DNA of 64,000 nucleotides from Ignisphaera sp. (GCA_028275825.1 JAPWTX010000003.1:17463-81462); one strand, 5' to 3'. Numbered from the stretch's first letter, positions 9,280 through 20,076 are shown. A program made the numbers and translations. The notes: generated by a model from the letters alone, not told the origin.

Positions 9280-12200
9280 TTGACGCTGGGAATAAAATTG
9301 CTGAAGTTAATGTACAGAGCGCTTCAGAGTGGTTGTAGGAATTTACATAGTGAAGCCGGGACTATAGATGTTTGTGGTGCTGAGGATGCTAATGATTCTA
9401 ATAAATTGAGGGAGCTATATAGGGTATTAAAGCAAGAGATCGAATTCTTTAAGCAGTTCTTTAAGCAGTGCACAGGTTACGAAATGTGGTCTCTTCAAGA
9501 GTATTGGAGCAAGAGGCTCCTTTCTGGAGAGTCCTTTGCTCTTATAGCTCCCACGGGTGTTGGTAAAACAACGCTTTTAGCAGTTTATGCACTTTACAAA
9601 GCTCTTGTTTATAGCAATAAGATTTACATAATTACACCTACTAGAGAAATAGCTAAGCAGATATACACTAAGTTAGTTGATTATGTGGAGAAGGTAAAGA
9701 ATTTGGGATATGCAAATGGTAGTGAGGTAAGGATTTTGTATTATGATTCATCATCAAAAAACATAACTTTGATAAAGTCTGATATTGCCAATGATAACTT
9801 TAGTATATTAATAACTTCAGCAGCATTTTTATCGAGGAATCGAGATCTGATAGCAGATAAGAAAGTAGATGTAGTTATAGCAGACGACCTAGATTCTATA
9901 CTTAGAAATTCGAGGAATGTTGAGAGGATCTTGCATTTGATGGGATTTGATGATGAATTAATAGAGGTAGGACTAAAACTTGTAAAATCTAGACAAAGCC
10001 TTTTAGTAGCAAAATTCTCACAGAATGCTGTAAATGAATTGCAAAAACATGTTATGGAGCTAGAGGCTTTTGTGCGAAGCAAGCTATCCCAGATCAACAC
10101 ACAACTCATTGTAGCCTCTGCTACAGGAAGATTAAAGGGGCTTAAAGCACTTCTACTCAAAGAGTTGCTAGGATTCGATGCCGGGGCAGTCTTTGAATAT
10201 CTAAGAAATGTGGATGACTTTTATAGTGGTATTGAAAGTCTTGATACGATTATCAACATCGTTAAAGAAGTTGGTAGTGGCATCATTTTTGTATCAGCTC
10301 TATACAAAGATTATTTAAATCAACTAGAGGAGTTACTTAAGAGGAATGGAATAAGATACGCTATAGTTAAAAGTGGTAGTAGAGCTGTTGATAAGTTTAG
10401 AAGAGGAGAAATAGATGTATTAATAGGAACTGCATCATATTATGGAATACTTGTCAGAGGGCTTGATGAGCCTCAGAGAGTAAGGTTTGCAGCATTTCTT
10501 GGAGCACCAAATATAGCCAAGAAACTTGACGACTCTTTAAACAACATAAGAACAATGTTTACTGTATTAAAAGCGTTGAGGGGTATGGGGTGTAATGTAG
10601 ATGAAGAGATGAAAAACGTAATCGAGGTTATACAGGGTAGCACACCTGCAATGCTGATATTATATTCAAAGGCCTTGAAAGGTTTAGTTGAGCCTCCTAG
10701 CAATTTATCTAAATATCTAGAGAATCTGAAGAAGGCTAAGAATAGGGTTATTGAAGAAATCCAGCAACTGCTTAGTGGAAGAGAGTATATTGTGATAGAA
10801 AACTATGGTGTCATTGTCAAGACTCCAAGTGGTGTCTACCTAGTTAAACCAGATCCCTATACATACGTTCAGGCGAGTGGCAGAACCTCTAGAATGTTTA
10901 GAGGAGGTAAAACACATGGTATATCAATTGTATTTGAAAGATATAAAGAACTTTTAGAGATACTGGGAATGAGATTGAGAAGACTGGTGGCATTCTCAGG
11001 CTTTAGGGAACTCAAAGAGGATCTACTTAAGGAGGCAATTAGAAAGGTGCTTGAAAGCAGGACCTCTTCGAATAGCCGAAGAGAGCCAATAATTGAAAAC
11101 ATAAAACCAGTACTCTTAGTAGTAGAATCACCAACTAAAGCTAAGACCATAGCATCTATGTTTGGGAAACCAGCCAGAAGGGTTTTTGGGGATATAGTAG
11201 TTTATGAAACTGTTATTCCCTTGGAAGACAGGATATTTGTAGGAATAATAACAGCTACCAGGGGGCATATAACAGATCTTGTTGCAGATGTGGGTTTCCA
11301 TGGAGTAGAGGTTAATGGTAGTAATTATAAAGTAATGTACGACTTCATTACAAAGTGTAGAGATTGTGGTGCTCAGCATGTAGGTGTATATGAATCTTGT
11401 CCATACTGTGGCTCTATAAATGTATACACATCGGCAGTAGTATGCCATGTATTGCAAAAATTGGCTTCAGAAGTGAGTGCGGTGTTTGTAGCAACGGATC
11501 CTGATACTGAGGGTGAGAAAATAGCATTTGATGTATACAACATGTTATTTGATTATAATAAAAACATATATAGAATAGAATTTAGAGAGGTTACAAAAAC
11601 AGCAATTCTTGAGGCTATTAAGAATCCTAGGAACATAGACCTGAACAAGGCTTTGGCTCAGATTGTCAGAAGAGTTGCTGATAGGTGGATAGGCTTTGAA
11701 CTGAGTATGTACTTGCAAAACGCTTTTAACAAACCATGGCTTGGCGCAGGTAGGGTGCAGTCACCAGTTTTGCTATGGGCAGTCAATAGATATAAAGATT
11801 ATAGGTCTAGGTATGGCTATGCAATTGTAGCCATGTGGAATGGATACAGATTTCAGATGTTTTTAGGGCGTATTGATAAGGCTAAAGCTGAGGAAGTAAG
11901 TAAGAAGATGATGGAAGAAGGGGCTAGAGTAGTTGAGGTCAAATATGAAGAAAAAACAGTGAATCCCTTACCTCCCTTCACAACAGACACACTTATCTCT
12001 GAAGCCAACACGCTTTATGGCTATACAGCTTCTAAAGTAATGTTCATTGCACAAAATCTTTTTGAACTAGGTTTAATAACGTATCATAGAACAGACTCTA
12101 CAAGAGTTTCAGCAGTAGGCATGGCTATAGCTAGGGAAGCTCTGGAGAAGCTAGGGTTACTTAAAATGCACCATCCAAGGACTTGGGGAAATGATGAAAG

Positions 12201-12960
12201 GTCTGAAGGAGCTCACGAAGCTATAAGGCCTACAGCCCCATTGCGAACTGAAGAAGTTGTTGAGGCCATAATTAAGGGTGACATAGGTGTTTTGACAAGG
12301 ATTTCAAGTGATCATGTAAAGCTGTATGACCTTATATACAGAAGGTTTTTAGCGAGTCAAATGAGTCCTGCGAAAATAGTTTATGTCAATGCATTGCTGG
12401 AGGTCGGAGGCTATAGGTTTGCAGTATCGCTGCCAGTAGAGGTGATTGAGCCAGGGTTTACAGCAGTTTATCAATTGAAGCTTTATCCCCAGTTTAAGGG
12501 TCTTAGCCCAGGACTTGTTGTAAAATTTGATGATGTTAAGATAGTTCAAGCATCTGAAGTAAGGCTTTATAGAGTTGCTGACTTAGTTGCACTGATGAAG
12601 AGTCATGGTATTGGCAGGCCAAGCACCTATGCAAAAGCTATAGACAATAATTTGAGGCATGGCTATGTAATTCTGAGTAAAAGAAGAAAGGTTGTCATAC
12701 CCACAAAGTTGGGATGCGAGGTTGCAGAAGTAATAGAAAGAAACTTCATGGATATTGTTGGAGTCGATATTTCAAGGAAATTAGAACAGCTAATGGATGA
12801 CGTTGAAAAAGGCTATACTGAGGCAATACGAGCACTAGATAATATTAGAGCTGTTGTTGAGACTGTGTGGAGTAGAGAACTTGTTTCACCCACTCGCAGC
12901 ATTGACATGAACATTAGTGGTAATAATAGTACAGCAAATGAAGTGCTTGGGGCATTTTGA
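9280..12960 (+). CDS. rgy: reverse gyrase
   Basis: N-terminal helicase (APTGVGKTTLLAVYAL) plus topoisomerase IA domain (VVESPTKAKTIASMFGKP; LITYHRTDSTRVS); 1226 aa. Confidence 0.98.
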   Translation: MTLGIKLLKLMYRALQSGCRNLHSEAGTIDVCGAEDANDSNKLRELYRVLKQEIEFFKQFFKQCTGYEMWSLQEYWSKRLLSGESFALIAPTGVGKTTLLAVYALYKALVYSNKIYIITPTREIAKQIYTKLVDYVEKVKNLGYANGSEVRILYYDSSSKNITLIKSDIANDNFSILITSAAFLSRNRDLIADKKVDVVIADDLDSILRNSRNVERILHLMGFDDELIEVGLKLVKSRQSLLVAKFSQNAVNELQKHVMELEAFVRSKLSQINTQLIVASATGRLKGLKALLLKELLGFDAGAVFEYLRNVDDFYSGIESLDTIINIVKEVGSGIIFVSALYKDYLNQLEELLKRNGIRYAIVKSGSRAVDKFRRGEIDVLIGTASYYGILVRGLDEPQRVRFAAFLGAPNIAKKLDDSLNNIRTMFTVLKALRGMGCNVDEEMKNVIEVIQGSTPAMLILYSKALKGLVEPPSNLSKYLENLKKAKNRVIEEIQQLLSGREYIVIENYGVIVKTPSGVYLVKPDPYTYVQASGRTSRMFRGGKTHGISIVFERYKELLEILGMRLRRLVAFSGFRELKEDLLKEAIRKVLESRTSSNSRREPIIENIKPVLLVVESPTKAKTIASMFGKPARRVFGDIVVYETVIPLEDRIFVGIITATRGHITDLVADVGFHGVEVNGSNYKVMYDFITKCRDCGAQHVGVYESCPYCGSINVYTSAVVCHVLQKLASEVSAVFVATDPDTEGEKIAFDVYNMLFDYNKNIYRIEFREVTKTAILEAIKNPRNIDLNKALAQIVRRVADRWIGFELSMYLQNAFNKPWLGAGRVQSPVLLWAVNRYKDYRSRYGYAIVAMWNGYRFQMFLGRIDKAKAEEVSKKMMEEGARVVEVKYEEKTVNPLPPFTTDTLISEANTLYGYTASKVMFIAQNLFELGLITYHRTDSTRVSAVGMAIAREALEKLGLLKMHHPRTWGNDERSEGAHEAIRPTAPLRTEEVVEAIIKGDIGVLTRISSDHVKLYDLIYRRFLASQMSPAKIVYVNALLEVGGYRFAVSLPVEVIEPGFTAVYQLKLYPQFKGLSPGLVVKFDDVKIVQASEVRLYRVADLVALMKSHGIGRPSTYAKAIDNNLRHGYVILSKRRKVVIPTKLGCEVAEVIERNFMDIVGVDISRKLEQLMDDVEKGYTEAIRALDNIRAVVETVWSRELVSPTRSIDMNISGNNSTANEVLGAF

Positions 12961-12973
12961 TTTAATGATAATG

Positions 12974-14164
12974 CTAAACAGAATTAATTAAGGATTTAGT
13001 GATATTAGCGACTCTACTTTTATTACTCTTTGCAATACTGAACTTATGCCTAGCAAGATACTTATTAATGGTGCTTTCTGCAGCCCTTCTCCTAGCTTGA
13101 TGCTCCTTCAAAAATTGAGCAACTCTTTTCGCCAGCTCAGCTTTGCATTCGCCACAGAGAAGAGCTCCTGATCTGCATAAGTGATATCTTTCTTCAAGCC
13201 TCTTATCATCATCTTCAAATAGCATTTCGAACATTTTAAAGACAGGGCAGGTATCAGGATTGCCACCAAGTTTTTTCTGAAGCTCTGCTGTTGGCTGCCC
13301 CCCCGTGAACGCCTTCATGATTTTCTGCATAGCCAATTCTGGGGGGTCTGTTGTGTATATTGCTGTTTCTGGCTTAGATGAAGACATTTTACCTCCTAGG
13401 CCAAGGCCTGGTAGCAACTTGTTGTGTATCTGTGTGGGCTTTGGATAGCCTAGTGAAGGTGCTATATCTCTAGCTATTCTCCAGTAGGGATCCTGATCTA
13501 TACCAGCAGGTATCAGAACCTCAACTCTTTCACCGTATATATCTGATGGTAGAAATGCTACAGATATTTGTAAAACTGGGTAGAATATCATACCGATATT
13601 CGTTGAATCTGTAAAGCCAAATGCAGCTCTCTGAATAGAGAACGTAATTTTCTTGGCCACCTTGACTGCTATTGGATAGAGAAATGGGATATCTTCTGAA
13701 TCTATAATAACATGGGTCTTTGCGGGATCAAGTCCAAGCGCCGCTAAGTCAAGGATATTTTCATATGCAAGTCTGTTGTAGTCTTCCAGGGATCCACCCT
13801 CACCATGCCAAAACTTCTCATCATCAGTCATCTGAAAGAAAATCTCTAAACCCATTTTATCCTGAAGCCATTTCGTGAATATCCATGGCAATATATGGCC
13901 TAAGTGTGTATGACCTGAAGGACCCCTACCGGTATAGAGAGCACACTTAACACCCATTTTATACGCTTCCAAGAACCTATCAAAGTCTCTATGAGAGTAA
14001 AAGACGCGACGCCTAATCATTAAATGAAGTTCTCCCGTAATACTTTTTAATAACTCCACCTCCCTTTCCGTTAAGGGCTTAGAACCAAATATCTTTATGA
14101 GTTTGTCGTAATCTACAAATGCCTCTGCTTCCCACGGGGTTACATAAACCTCTTCAAATCCCAC
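12974..14164 (-). CDS. trpS: tryptophanyl-tRNA synthetase
   Basis: GPSGHTHLGHILPW and GGKMSSSKPETAIYTTD class I motifs. Confidence 0.95.
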   Translation of the reverse strand: MGFEEVYVTPWEAEAFVDYDKLIKIFGSKPLTEREVELLKSITGELHLMIRRRVFYSHRDFDRFLEAYKMGVKCALYTGRGPSGHTHLGHILPWIFTKWLQDKMGLEIFFQMTDDEKFWHGEGGSLEDYNRLAYENILDLAALGLDPAKTHVIIDSEDIPFLYPIAVKVAKKITFSIQRAAFGFTDSTNIGMIFYPVLQISVAFLPSDIYGERVEVLIPAGIDQDPYWRIARDIAPSLGYPKPTQIHNKLLPGLGLGGKMSSSKPETAIYTTDPPELAMQKIMKAFTGGQPTAELQKKLGGNPDTCPVFKMFEMLFEDDDKRLEERYHLCRSGALLCGECKAELAKRVAQFLKEHQARRRAAESTINKYLARHKFSIAKSNKSRVANITKSLINSV

Positions 14165-14201
14165 AAACGTTGATCACCAATGGATACAAGGGTCTTTTGA
14201 A

Positions 14202-14843
14202 TTATGGTAATATGGAGAAGCCTAAAAAGTTTTTCAGTAAGATATTTGCTGCAAAGAGCATCATAAGAACACCGAAGAGAGCCATGAGAATTCTGTAACC
14301 GGTTTCGCTAAGCAGCCTTGTTCCATGCTTAGATGCCTCAGCTACTAGGGAAAGCCATGCAAAGTCCATCCACACATGCACAGGGTATATAATAGCGATT
14401 GTGGCTATACCTACTTCAAAAATTCGTGATATGAGTGACATACCTATGCTTAACCACCACATAAGGAAAAATACATTGAAAGCAGTAAAGGTAAACCCTA
14501 TAACAATTGGGTTTCTAGAAATTTTACTAGTGTTCTTATAATCATTCATTTGAATACCTTTGAGAGCATCGTGAAGCAACATGTAGGCAAAGTAAAGGAT
14601 TATGGCAACACCTGCATATAGTATGAAGATGTTGAAACTCTCTAAAAACATTTTCATAGAATTAAATGCCACTGTAAGCATTACCACATATGGTAATTCA
14701 AATAGCATATGTCCAAGTGCTACAAGTATGCCACTCCTCCAACCACCTCTAGTCCCCAAAGTCATGGTTGCAACAGTTAGAGGACCTGGGCTCAGAGCTC
14801 CAGATGGAGTGATCATAAGTGTTTGCAAGGCTAATGAAATCAC
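14202..14843 (-). CDS. LysE-family transporter
   Basis: multi-TM, N-terminal TPSGALSPGPLTVATMTLGTRGGWRSGILVALGH. Confidence 0.85.
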   Translation of the reverse strand: MISLALQTLMITPSGALSPGPLTVATMTLGTRGGWRSGILVALGHMLFELPYVVMLTVAFNSMKMFLESFNIFILYAGVAIILYFAYMLLHDALKGIQMNDYKNTSKISRNPIVIGFTFTAFNVFFLMWWLSIGMSLISRIFEVGIATIAIIYPVHVWMDFAWLSLVAEASKHGTRLLSETGYRILMALFGVLMMLFAANILLKNFLGFSILP

Positions 14844-14858
14844 TGTGTCTAAGGATCC

Positions 14859-15233
14859 TCACCTACTTATATCGATCCATTGGAAAGAGGCTACATCGTG
14901 AATAAATTGCGTTATTATGTCTAGAACATGGTGCAAACACTCTTCATCACTTTCAAGACCTTTTTCACTGCAAAGCCCTTTAATGATGTTCCATCCACTT
15001 GCATCTTCTGTGAGTACAGTTACACACCCATTACTAAATCTTCTACTAGGTGTTTTATATAGCGCAATGTATGCTCTGAGATTATTTAGCAGATCAAGAA
15101 GCCGTATCATTCTGTACTTAGCAGTGCATACATCAAGACCATAAAGGTTGTAAAACGACATTCTTTCAACAGCGTCTAGCTCAACAGCTACCCTAATACC
15201 GTCTTCTGTTTTAAATACCCCTCTATCCTTCAA
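14859..15233 (-). CDS. hypothetical protein
   Basis: 124-aa ORF with no recognised motif; same strand as the LysE-family gene. Confidence 0.5.
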   Translation of the reverse strand: MKDRGVFKTEDGIRVAVELDAVERMSFYNLYGLDVCTAKYRMIRLLDLLNNLRAYIALYKTPSRRFSNGCVTVLTEDASGWNIIKGLCSEKGLESDEECLHHVLDIITQFIHDVASFQWIDISR

Positions 15234-15399
15234 GGGTATAGCACCTAGTTAAGAGAGCTAGACAATTGTGAGCCTTGTCTCTATAATTATAATACTTGGG
15301 GATCGCAATCAACATAATAAGCTTTTTTGAGTTTGGAATCCTCTATCACTCTATAGTGCTGGTCACAGGGTATATTCATTTAATAGGAAAAGCATACCT

Positions 15400-15816
15400 C
15401 TGCATGAAGATCTTTCGAAATTTTTGTTGACTAGAAGGAGCATTAGGGGCGGTTTAAGACTGATTCAATCCCCATGGATGTGATAAAAAGTTTTGAATGT
15501 AGCTAGATGTGCTCCTAGTGCAGGGAATAGACAACCATGGATATTTATTGTTGTTACAGATCCTAAAATGAAGAAGAGACATGCTAAAATACATATGGAT
15601 GTATCCTGTGGAACCACGAGTATAGCAATTGCATGTGATGAAAATACCTCGCTTAGAAACGTTGAGGAAATACAGAAAATTCTTAACTTGCCACCTAACT
15701 GTATATCCATAAGCTCTGCTTACATTGGGATACCACAGAATTACCTAACACCTAAGTCTAGGAAGGAGCTCAGAGAAATAGTCTTTTTGAATCTCTATGG
15801 CAATCCACTGCCATGA
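15400..15816 (+). pseudogene. nitroreductase-family pseudogene (frameshifts and central deletion)
   Basis: pieces in alternating frames: LHEDLSKFLLTRRSIR (15400-15447), RFKTDSIPMDVIK (15450-15488), LNVARCAPSAGNRQPWIFIVVTDPKMKKRHAKIH (from 15493), then a C-terminal-like PKSRKELREIVFLNLYG. Confidence 0.8.
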
Positions 15817-16697
15817 ACCTTTTCTGATATTTCGATTCTTTTTTCAACCTCGATTGTCAAGGGCTCTACGAAGTTTAATATCTGTGAAGAGTACCTTGTT
15901 TTCCCCCTCAGAACTCTTATGAGCCTCACATTTTCACTGGGATCAAATGGCAAAGCCCTGATGTCAGCAAGCTTAGGATGGGCATAGAAAACACTTTCAA
16001 AAACAGGTGATTTGAGGGATTCTTCTAGCTCCCATTTCATGCCATAGGTCATGTATGCCTCCTCAACAACTCTTCTAGCCCGTCTTCTATAGATCTCTAT
16101 ATTTGCTTTCTCAACAGTTCTAAACCTTGTTAAAACAGCTCCAATAAAGGGGGGTTTTTCATTTGGTGGCAATCCCCTAACATCTCTTATCAAAAAGTAG
16201 AGTGCGGTTAAAGCAAAGCTGGTCTTAGTCACGGGGGTCACCAAGGCATCAGCCATCTTTATCAAAGGCCCTATCAAGCCATACATCTGTGGCGGCAAAT
16301 CCAAAATAACATATTCAAACTCTGACAGTTTTCCATCGATTTCTTTTCGCAGTGAGTATACTCTTTCTGCAGGTACAACTAAGTACTTTGCTAAACCTAT
16401 GTACTCGGGCTTTGAGGGAACTACAGCTAGGTTCTCAGTAGCTTTATAGATAATGGGCTCACCTGAGCCAACAATCCATTCAAGAGAAAACACCCTTTGT
16501 TGGGCTCTAGCATAACCAAGAATCTTTTCAAAACTAGTTGGAGGAATAAAAACCTCTGTGATATTAGACTGAGGATCAGCATCAATAATCAAAACCTTTC
16601 TGCCAAACCTTTCAGAAAGAGTTGCAGCAATAACGCTTGCTAAAGTTGTCTTGCCAACACCCCCCTTATAATTAGCTATTGCAATAATTTTAGTCAC
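15795..16697 (-). CDS. ParA/MinD-family ATPase
   Basis: deviant Walker A NYKGGVGKTTLASVIAATL, IIDADPQSNIT. Confidence 0.92.
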   Translation of the reverse strand: MTKIIAIANYKGGVGKTTLASVIAATLSERFGRKVLIIDADPQSNITEVFIPPTSFEKILGYARAQQRVFSLEWIVGSGEPIIYKATENLAVVPSKPEYIGLAKYLVVPAERVYSLRKEIDGKLSEFEYVILDLPPQMYGLIGPLIKMADALVTPVTKTSFALTALYFLIRDVRGLPPNEKPPFIGAVLTRFRTVEKANIEIYRRRARRVVEEAYMTYGMKWELEESLKSPVFESVFYAHPKLADIRALPFDPSENVRLIRVLRGKTRYSSQILNFVEPLTIEVEKRIEISEKVHGSGLP

Positions 16698-17074
16698 AGA
16701 ACTTCACTTATTAAAACTTTCTCTTAAAAGATTATTAAATTTTCATGAAATTGTTCAACAGATTAAAAATCAATAATAACTTTAATCGACATCAAACTAT
16801 ATCAAGGAATACAATAAGTTTCATAACTACACATATTTTCTTCACAATAGTAGAACGGTGCATCTTAATTCAATTAATTATTAAACATAACTATAGTTCA
16901 CTTTAGAAAGTATTGCTCAAATTCTCTTTATTCAGATATTGACAAAAACGATAATCTATCTAAGAAAAATAATGCGAACTACCCAAAATACGTACAGTAA
17001 TATTCGATTATATACTTCGATGTAAGCTTATTAGAGCCTCCAAGGCTTCTAGTAGCTATAGTTATGGTGATTTC

Positions 17075-17845
17075 ATGAGGAGAACAAGTATTAGTGCACT
17101 TTTAAGAGTTGTATTGTACACCATAATAACATTTGTAGCTACAGTACTGCTTACAGTTGAAACTCCAGCTACTGGTGGATATTTCAACCTGGGCGAAGCT
17201 GCTATATATGTTATCGCTTACCTAGCACCACCATTGTTAACAGCAATTTCAAGTGGTCTTGGTCCTGCACTTGCTGACCTTGTTCTCGGTTATTGGTACT
17301 TTGCTCCTGCAACATTTCTTATAAAGTTTTGTGAAGGTCTTACTGTTTCTAAATTACTTGGGTTTCTGAGGGGTGGAAAAGGAAGAGGCTTGGCTACGGT
17401 AATTAGGGTGATAGCATTACTCCTAGGTCTTGGCCTAACATATACTGTAATTAACTTATCTTTTGGCGGTGGGGCGTCATCAATAGAGTTCTCATGGACT
17501 CCCACTGCAATCTTAGGCATTGCCATACCTATACCACATCTAAGAGTAGAGATATCATCCTATATTTGGATAGCTGTGGCAGTAGCTTTTATCACCATAG
17601 TGCTGCTCTATGTAGTTCTGCTCTGGGGCAAGCCCTATGCAATTGCCATGGCTGTGGGAGGCATGATCATGGTCACAGGGTACTTTCTCTATGAATACTT
17701 TGTGTCAAACCCAATCATACTTCATAGGGATCCCATAGGCGCGATATTCGAGATACCTGTGAATATTGGGCAATTCGTAGCAGGAGTGGTCTTAGCATAT
17801 CCTGTGGTGCAGTTTATTGAAAAAGCGCGTAGTTCTCGAAGTTAA
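17075..17845 (+). CDS. ECF transporter S component-like membrane protein
   Basis: multi-TM with S-component-like FNLGEAAIYVIAYLAPPLLTAISSGLGPALADLVLGYWYFAPATFLIK; followed by EcfA-like and EcfT-like genes. Confidence 0.8.
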   Translation: MRRTSISALLRVVLYTIITFVATVLLTVETPATGGYFNLGEAAIYVIAYLAPPLLTAISSGLGPALADLVLGYWYFAPATFLIKFCEGLTVSKLLGFLRGGKGRGLATVIRVIALLLGLGLTYTVINLSFGGGASSIEFSWTPTAILGIAIPIPHLRVEISSYIWIAVAVAFITIVLLYVVLLWGKPYAIAMAVGGMIMVTGYFLYEYFVSNPIILHRDPIGAIFEIPVNIGQFVAGVVLAYPVVQFIEKARSSRS

Positions 17846-19115
17846 GAACCTAACGGTCTATGGAAACTCCAGAACTATTTTAAGAAATATCAGTTTTTCC
17901 CTTGAGGAAGGCGAAAGACTGCTTGTGGTTGGTAGATCAGGTAGCGGGAAAACAACATTACTAAGAAGCCTTGTTGGAATAGCTCAAGAGGTTTTTGGAC
18001 TTACTGTTTCCGGTTCTATTCATGTGTATGGAGAGAGAGTTTCGAACAGTGCTAAGGCATCAAAGCACTTCTTCTATGTACCTCAAGAGCCCTGGTACTC
18101 CATAGCAGCGCCTTACCCCATACTAGAGCTAATTTTTGATGATAGATGTAATGATTGTTTAGAATCTGTAGAGAGGTTTTCTAGAAAGCTTGGAATCCAT
18201 GAAAAGCTTTACAAGGCATCTACAGACCTCAGTGCAGGAGAAGCACAACGTATAGCCCTTCTCCAGGCACTAATCTCAAAATACCATGTAGTTTTGATAG
18301 ATGAAGTCACATCATACCTCGACCCTGAGGCTAAGAGAAGTGTTGTAGAAGCTGTAAAAGCTATTTCAGAGCAGGGCACAGCTGTAATTATTGTTGACCA
18401 TGATATAGAGTTATGGCGTGGGAAAGTAGATAGGGTACTACATATTGATAAAGGCGCCATCAGGCTTTACGATGATCCTGCAGGGACTCCAATAGCTTTA
18501 GATCTTGAGAAACTAAAATATGAGCTCAAGAATCTGAGGCAAATGATGAAGTACTCTGAGGGCGCTTCAGTACTTATAACGGAGAATGTATGGTTCAAGT
18601 ACCCAGATTCCGACACCTATATACTGAAAGATGTTCACATGACTGTACATCAACATGAGATTACATGGATTAAAGGTAAATCTGGAAGGGGTAAGTCAAC
18701 ATTATTAAAAGTATTAGCAGGAGTGTTGAAACCTAGTAGGGGGCAGGTTAAGAGGTTCGTAAACGAGGTTCAGCTGGTTTCAGAAAATCCACTTCACTAC
18801 ATATCAAACCCTATTGTTGGAGAAGAGCTGCAATGGGACAACAATATAGCAGCACTTGTGGAGTTAGATGATAAGCTAAATGTTTCCATAATGTTTTTAA
18901 GTAGTGGGGAAAGAAGGAGACTCGCAATTGCCTCAGCTTTTCAAAAGCAACCAAAGCTACTGCTCATAGATGAGCCTACAGTTGGTCTAGATCCTTGGAA
19001 CGCCATAGCTATAACAAAGCTTTTATCAATGTTACAGAGCAAAGGTTCTGCAATTGTTGTTGCAAGTCATGGAGAGGAATTTCAATACATCGCTTCAAGG
19101 GTTGTGGAGGTGTAA
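17817..19115 (+). CDS. ECF/cobalt-type ABC transporter ATPase with two fused ABC domains
   Basis: two Walker A sites (GRSGSGKTTLLR; GKSGRGKSTLLK), LSAGEAQR and LSSGERRR signatures. Confidence 0.93.
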   Translation: MKKRVVLEVKNLTVYGNSRTILRNISFSLEEGERLLVVGRSGSGKTTLLRSLVGIAQEVFGLTVSGSIHVYGERVSNSAKASKHFFYVPQEPWYSIAAPYPILELIFDDRCNDCLESVERFSRKLGIHEKLYKASTDLSAGEAQRIALLQALISKYHVVLIDEVTSYLDPEAKRSVVEAVKAISEQGTAVIIVDHDIELWRGKVDRVLHIDKGAIRLYDDPAGTPIALDLEKLKYELKNLRQMMKYSEGASVLITENVWFKYPDSDTYILKDVHMTVHQHEITWIKGKSGRGKSTLLKVLAGVLKPSRGQVKRFVNEVQLVSENPLHYISNPIVGEELQWDNNIAALVELDDKLNVSIMFLSSGERRRLAIASAFQKQPKLLLIDEPTVGLDPWNAIAITKLLSMLQSKGSAIVVASHGEEFQYIASRVVEV

Positions 19116-19121
19116 ATGTGA

Positions 19122-19817
19122 TTGACAAGTATATCAAAAATATTGTCAAGACTTACACAACTCGTTCTCAGGTCACTTTTTCTTTATGGGCTTATCGAAG
19201 CTAGAAAAGGCTCTACATTGCTTCAACTACTATTTACAGCCATGGCTCTAGTGGCGGTAGTAAGGAGTGAATTTGCTGCTCTATGCATCTTATTTGTTGT
19301 ATTCGTTGTATACATTGTTTATGGAATTGAAAAATATCTGAAATATTCCTTAGTACTGGCACTACTGCCAGCTATTTGGATGTCGCTATCAAATATGCTA
19401 ATAATTTATCTAAAAGGTGGGGACATCATTAGAGCCTTCCTCTCTGTATTTCTTAGAGCTGAAGCGGGATCAGCTGTTGTTTTACTACTTCTCCACACTT
19501 TAAATATTTCAGAGCTATGCTTCATACTATACAAATTATCTCCAATAACCTCCTTTGCAACTGCACTATTCTGGAGACTAGCATCGCAACTAATAAAAGA
19601 AACCACAGAGATGCTTTACATTCATGGATTAAAAGGTGAAAAGACGTGGAAAACCCTTGCCATGCTATTCATCAGAGGAGAAGAGGTAGTACAATACTTT
19701 ACAGAGGGGATACATCTTAAGCAGTACAGCTATAAACCTAAAGTTGTGTACTCCACCAGGGTAATAGCAATACAGATAATATTACTGGTTGTGGCAATGC
19801 TCCTGCAATTCCTCTAA
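19122..19817 (+). CDS. ECF transporter T component-like membrane protein
   Basis: multi-TM; operon position after the ABC ATPase; coupling-helix-like MLYIHGLKGEKTWKTLAMLF. Confidence 0.7.
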   Translation: MTSISKILSRLTQLVLRSLFLYGLIEARKGSTLLQLLFTAMALVAVVRSEFAALCILFVVFVVYIVYGIEKYLKYSLVLALLPAIWMSLSNMLIIYLKGGDIIRAFLSVFLRAEAGSAVVLLLLHTLNISELCFILYKLSPITSFATALFWRLASQLIKETTEMLYIHGLKGEKTWKTLAMLFIRGEEVVQYFTEGIHLKQYSYKPKVVYSTRVIAIQIILLVVAMLLQFL

Positions 19818-20076
19818 TCTCCAAACCTCTTTTTAAGAAAGAGCTCTTGAGCACAACAGGAAGTTAGGAGCTCTATTTCCAAAAATATAATCTTTGGGTC
19901 TCTAAACGCTGTCTTATCTCTTCGAGGATATCGCAGGATAGATAAAAACTCATTGTCATCTTATGCAGATTTCTGAATAATCCATTAAAATAGTATGTCT
20001 ATTTATTAGAATTTCTTGTTAGTGCGCATTTGATGAAGGTTTATATATGGTTTAGTTAGCCATATGTTAGAAGTGG

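Noticed and set aside
11128-11457. 109-aa antisense ORF inside reverse gyrase, and similar antisense ORFs across the window (for example 183-623, 1182-1559, 9741-10160, 55418-55951)
   Set aside because: Shadow ORFs opposite well-supported genes; no independent coding evidence.
16698-17074. AT-rich gap as a replication origin
   Set aside because: No Cdc6/Orc1 gene nearby and no recognisable ORB-type repeats.
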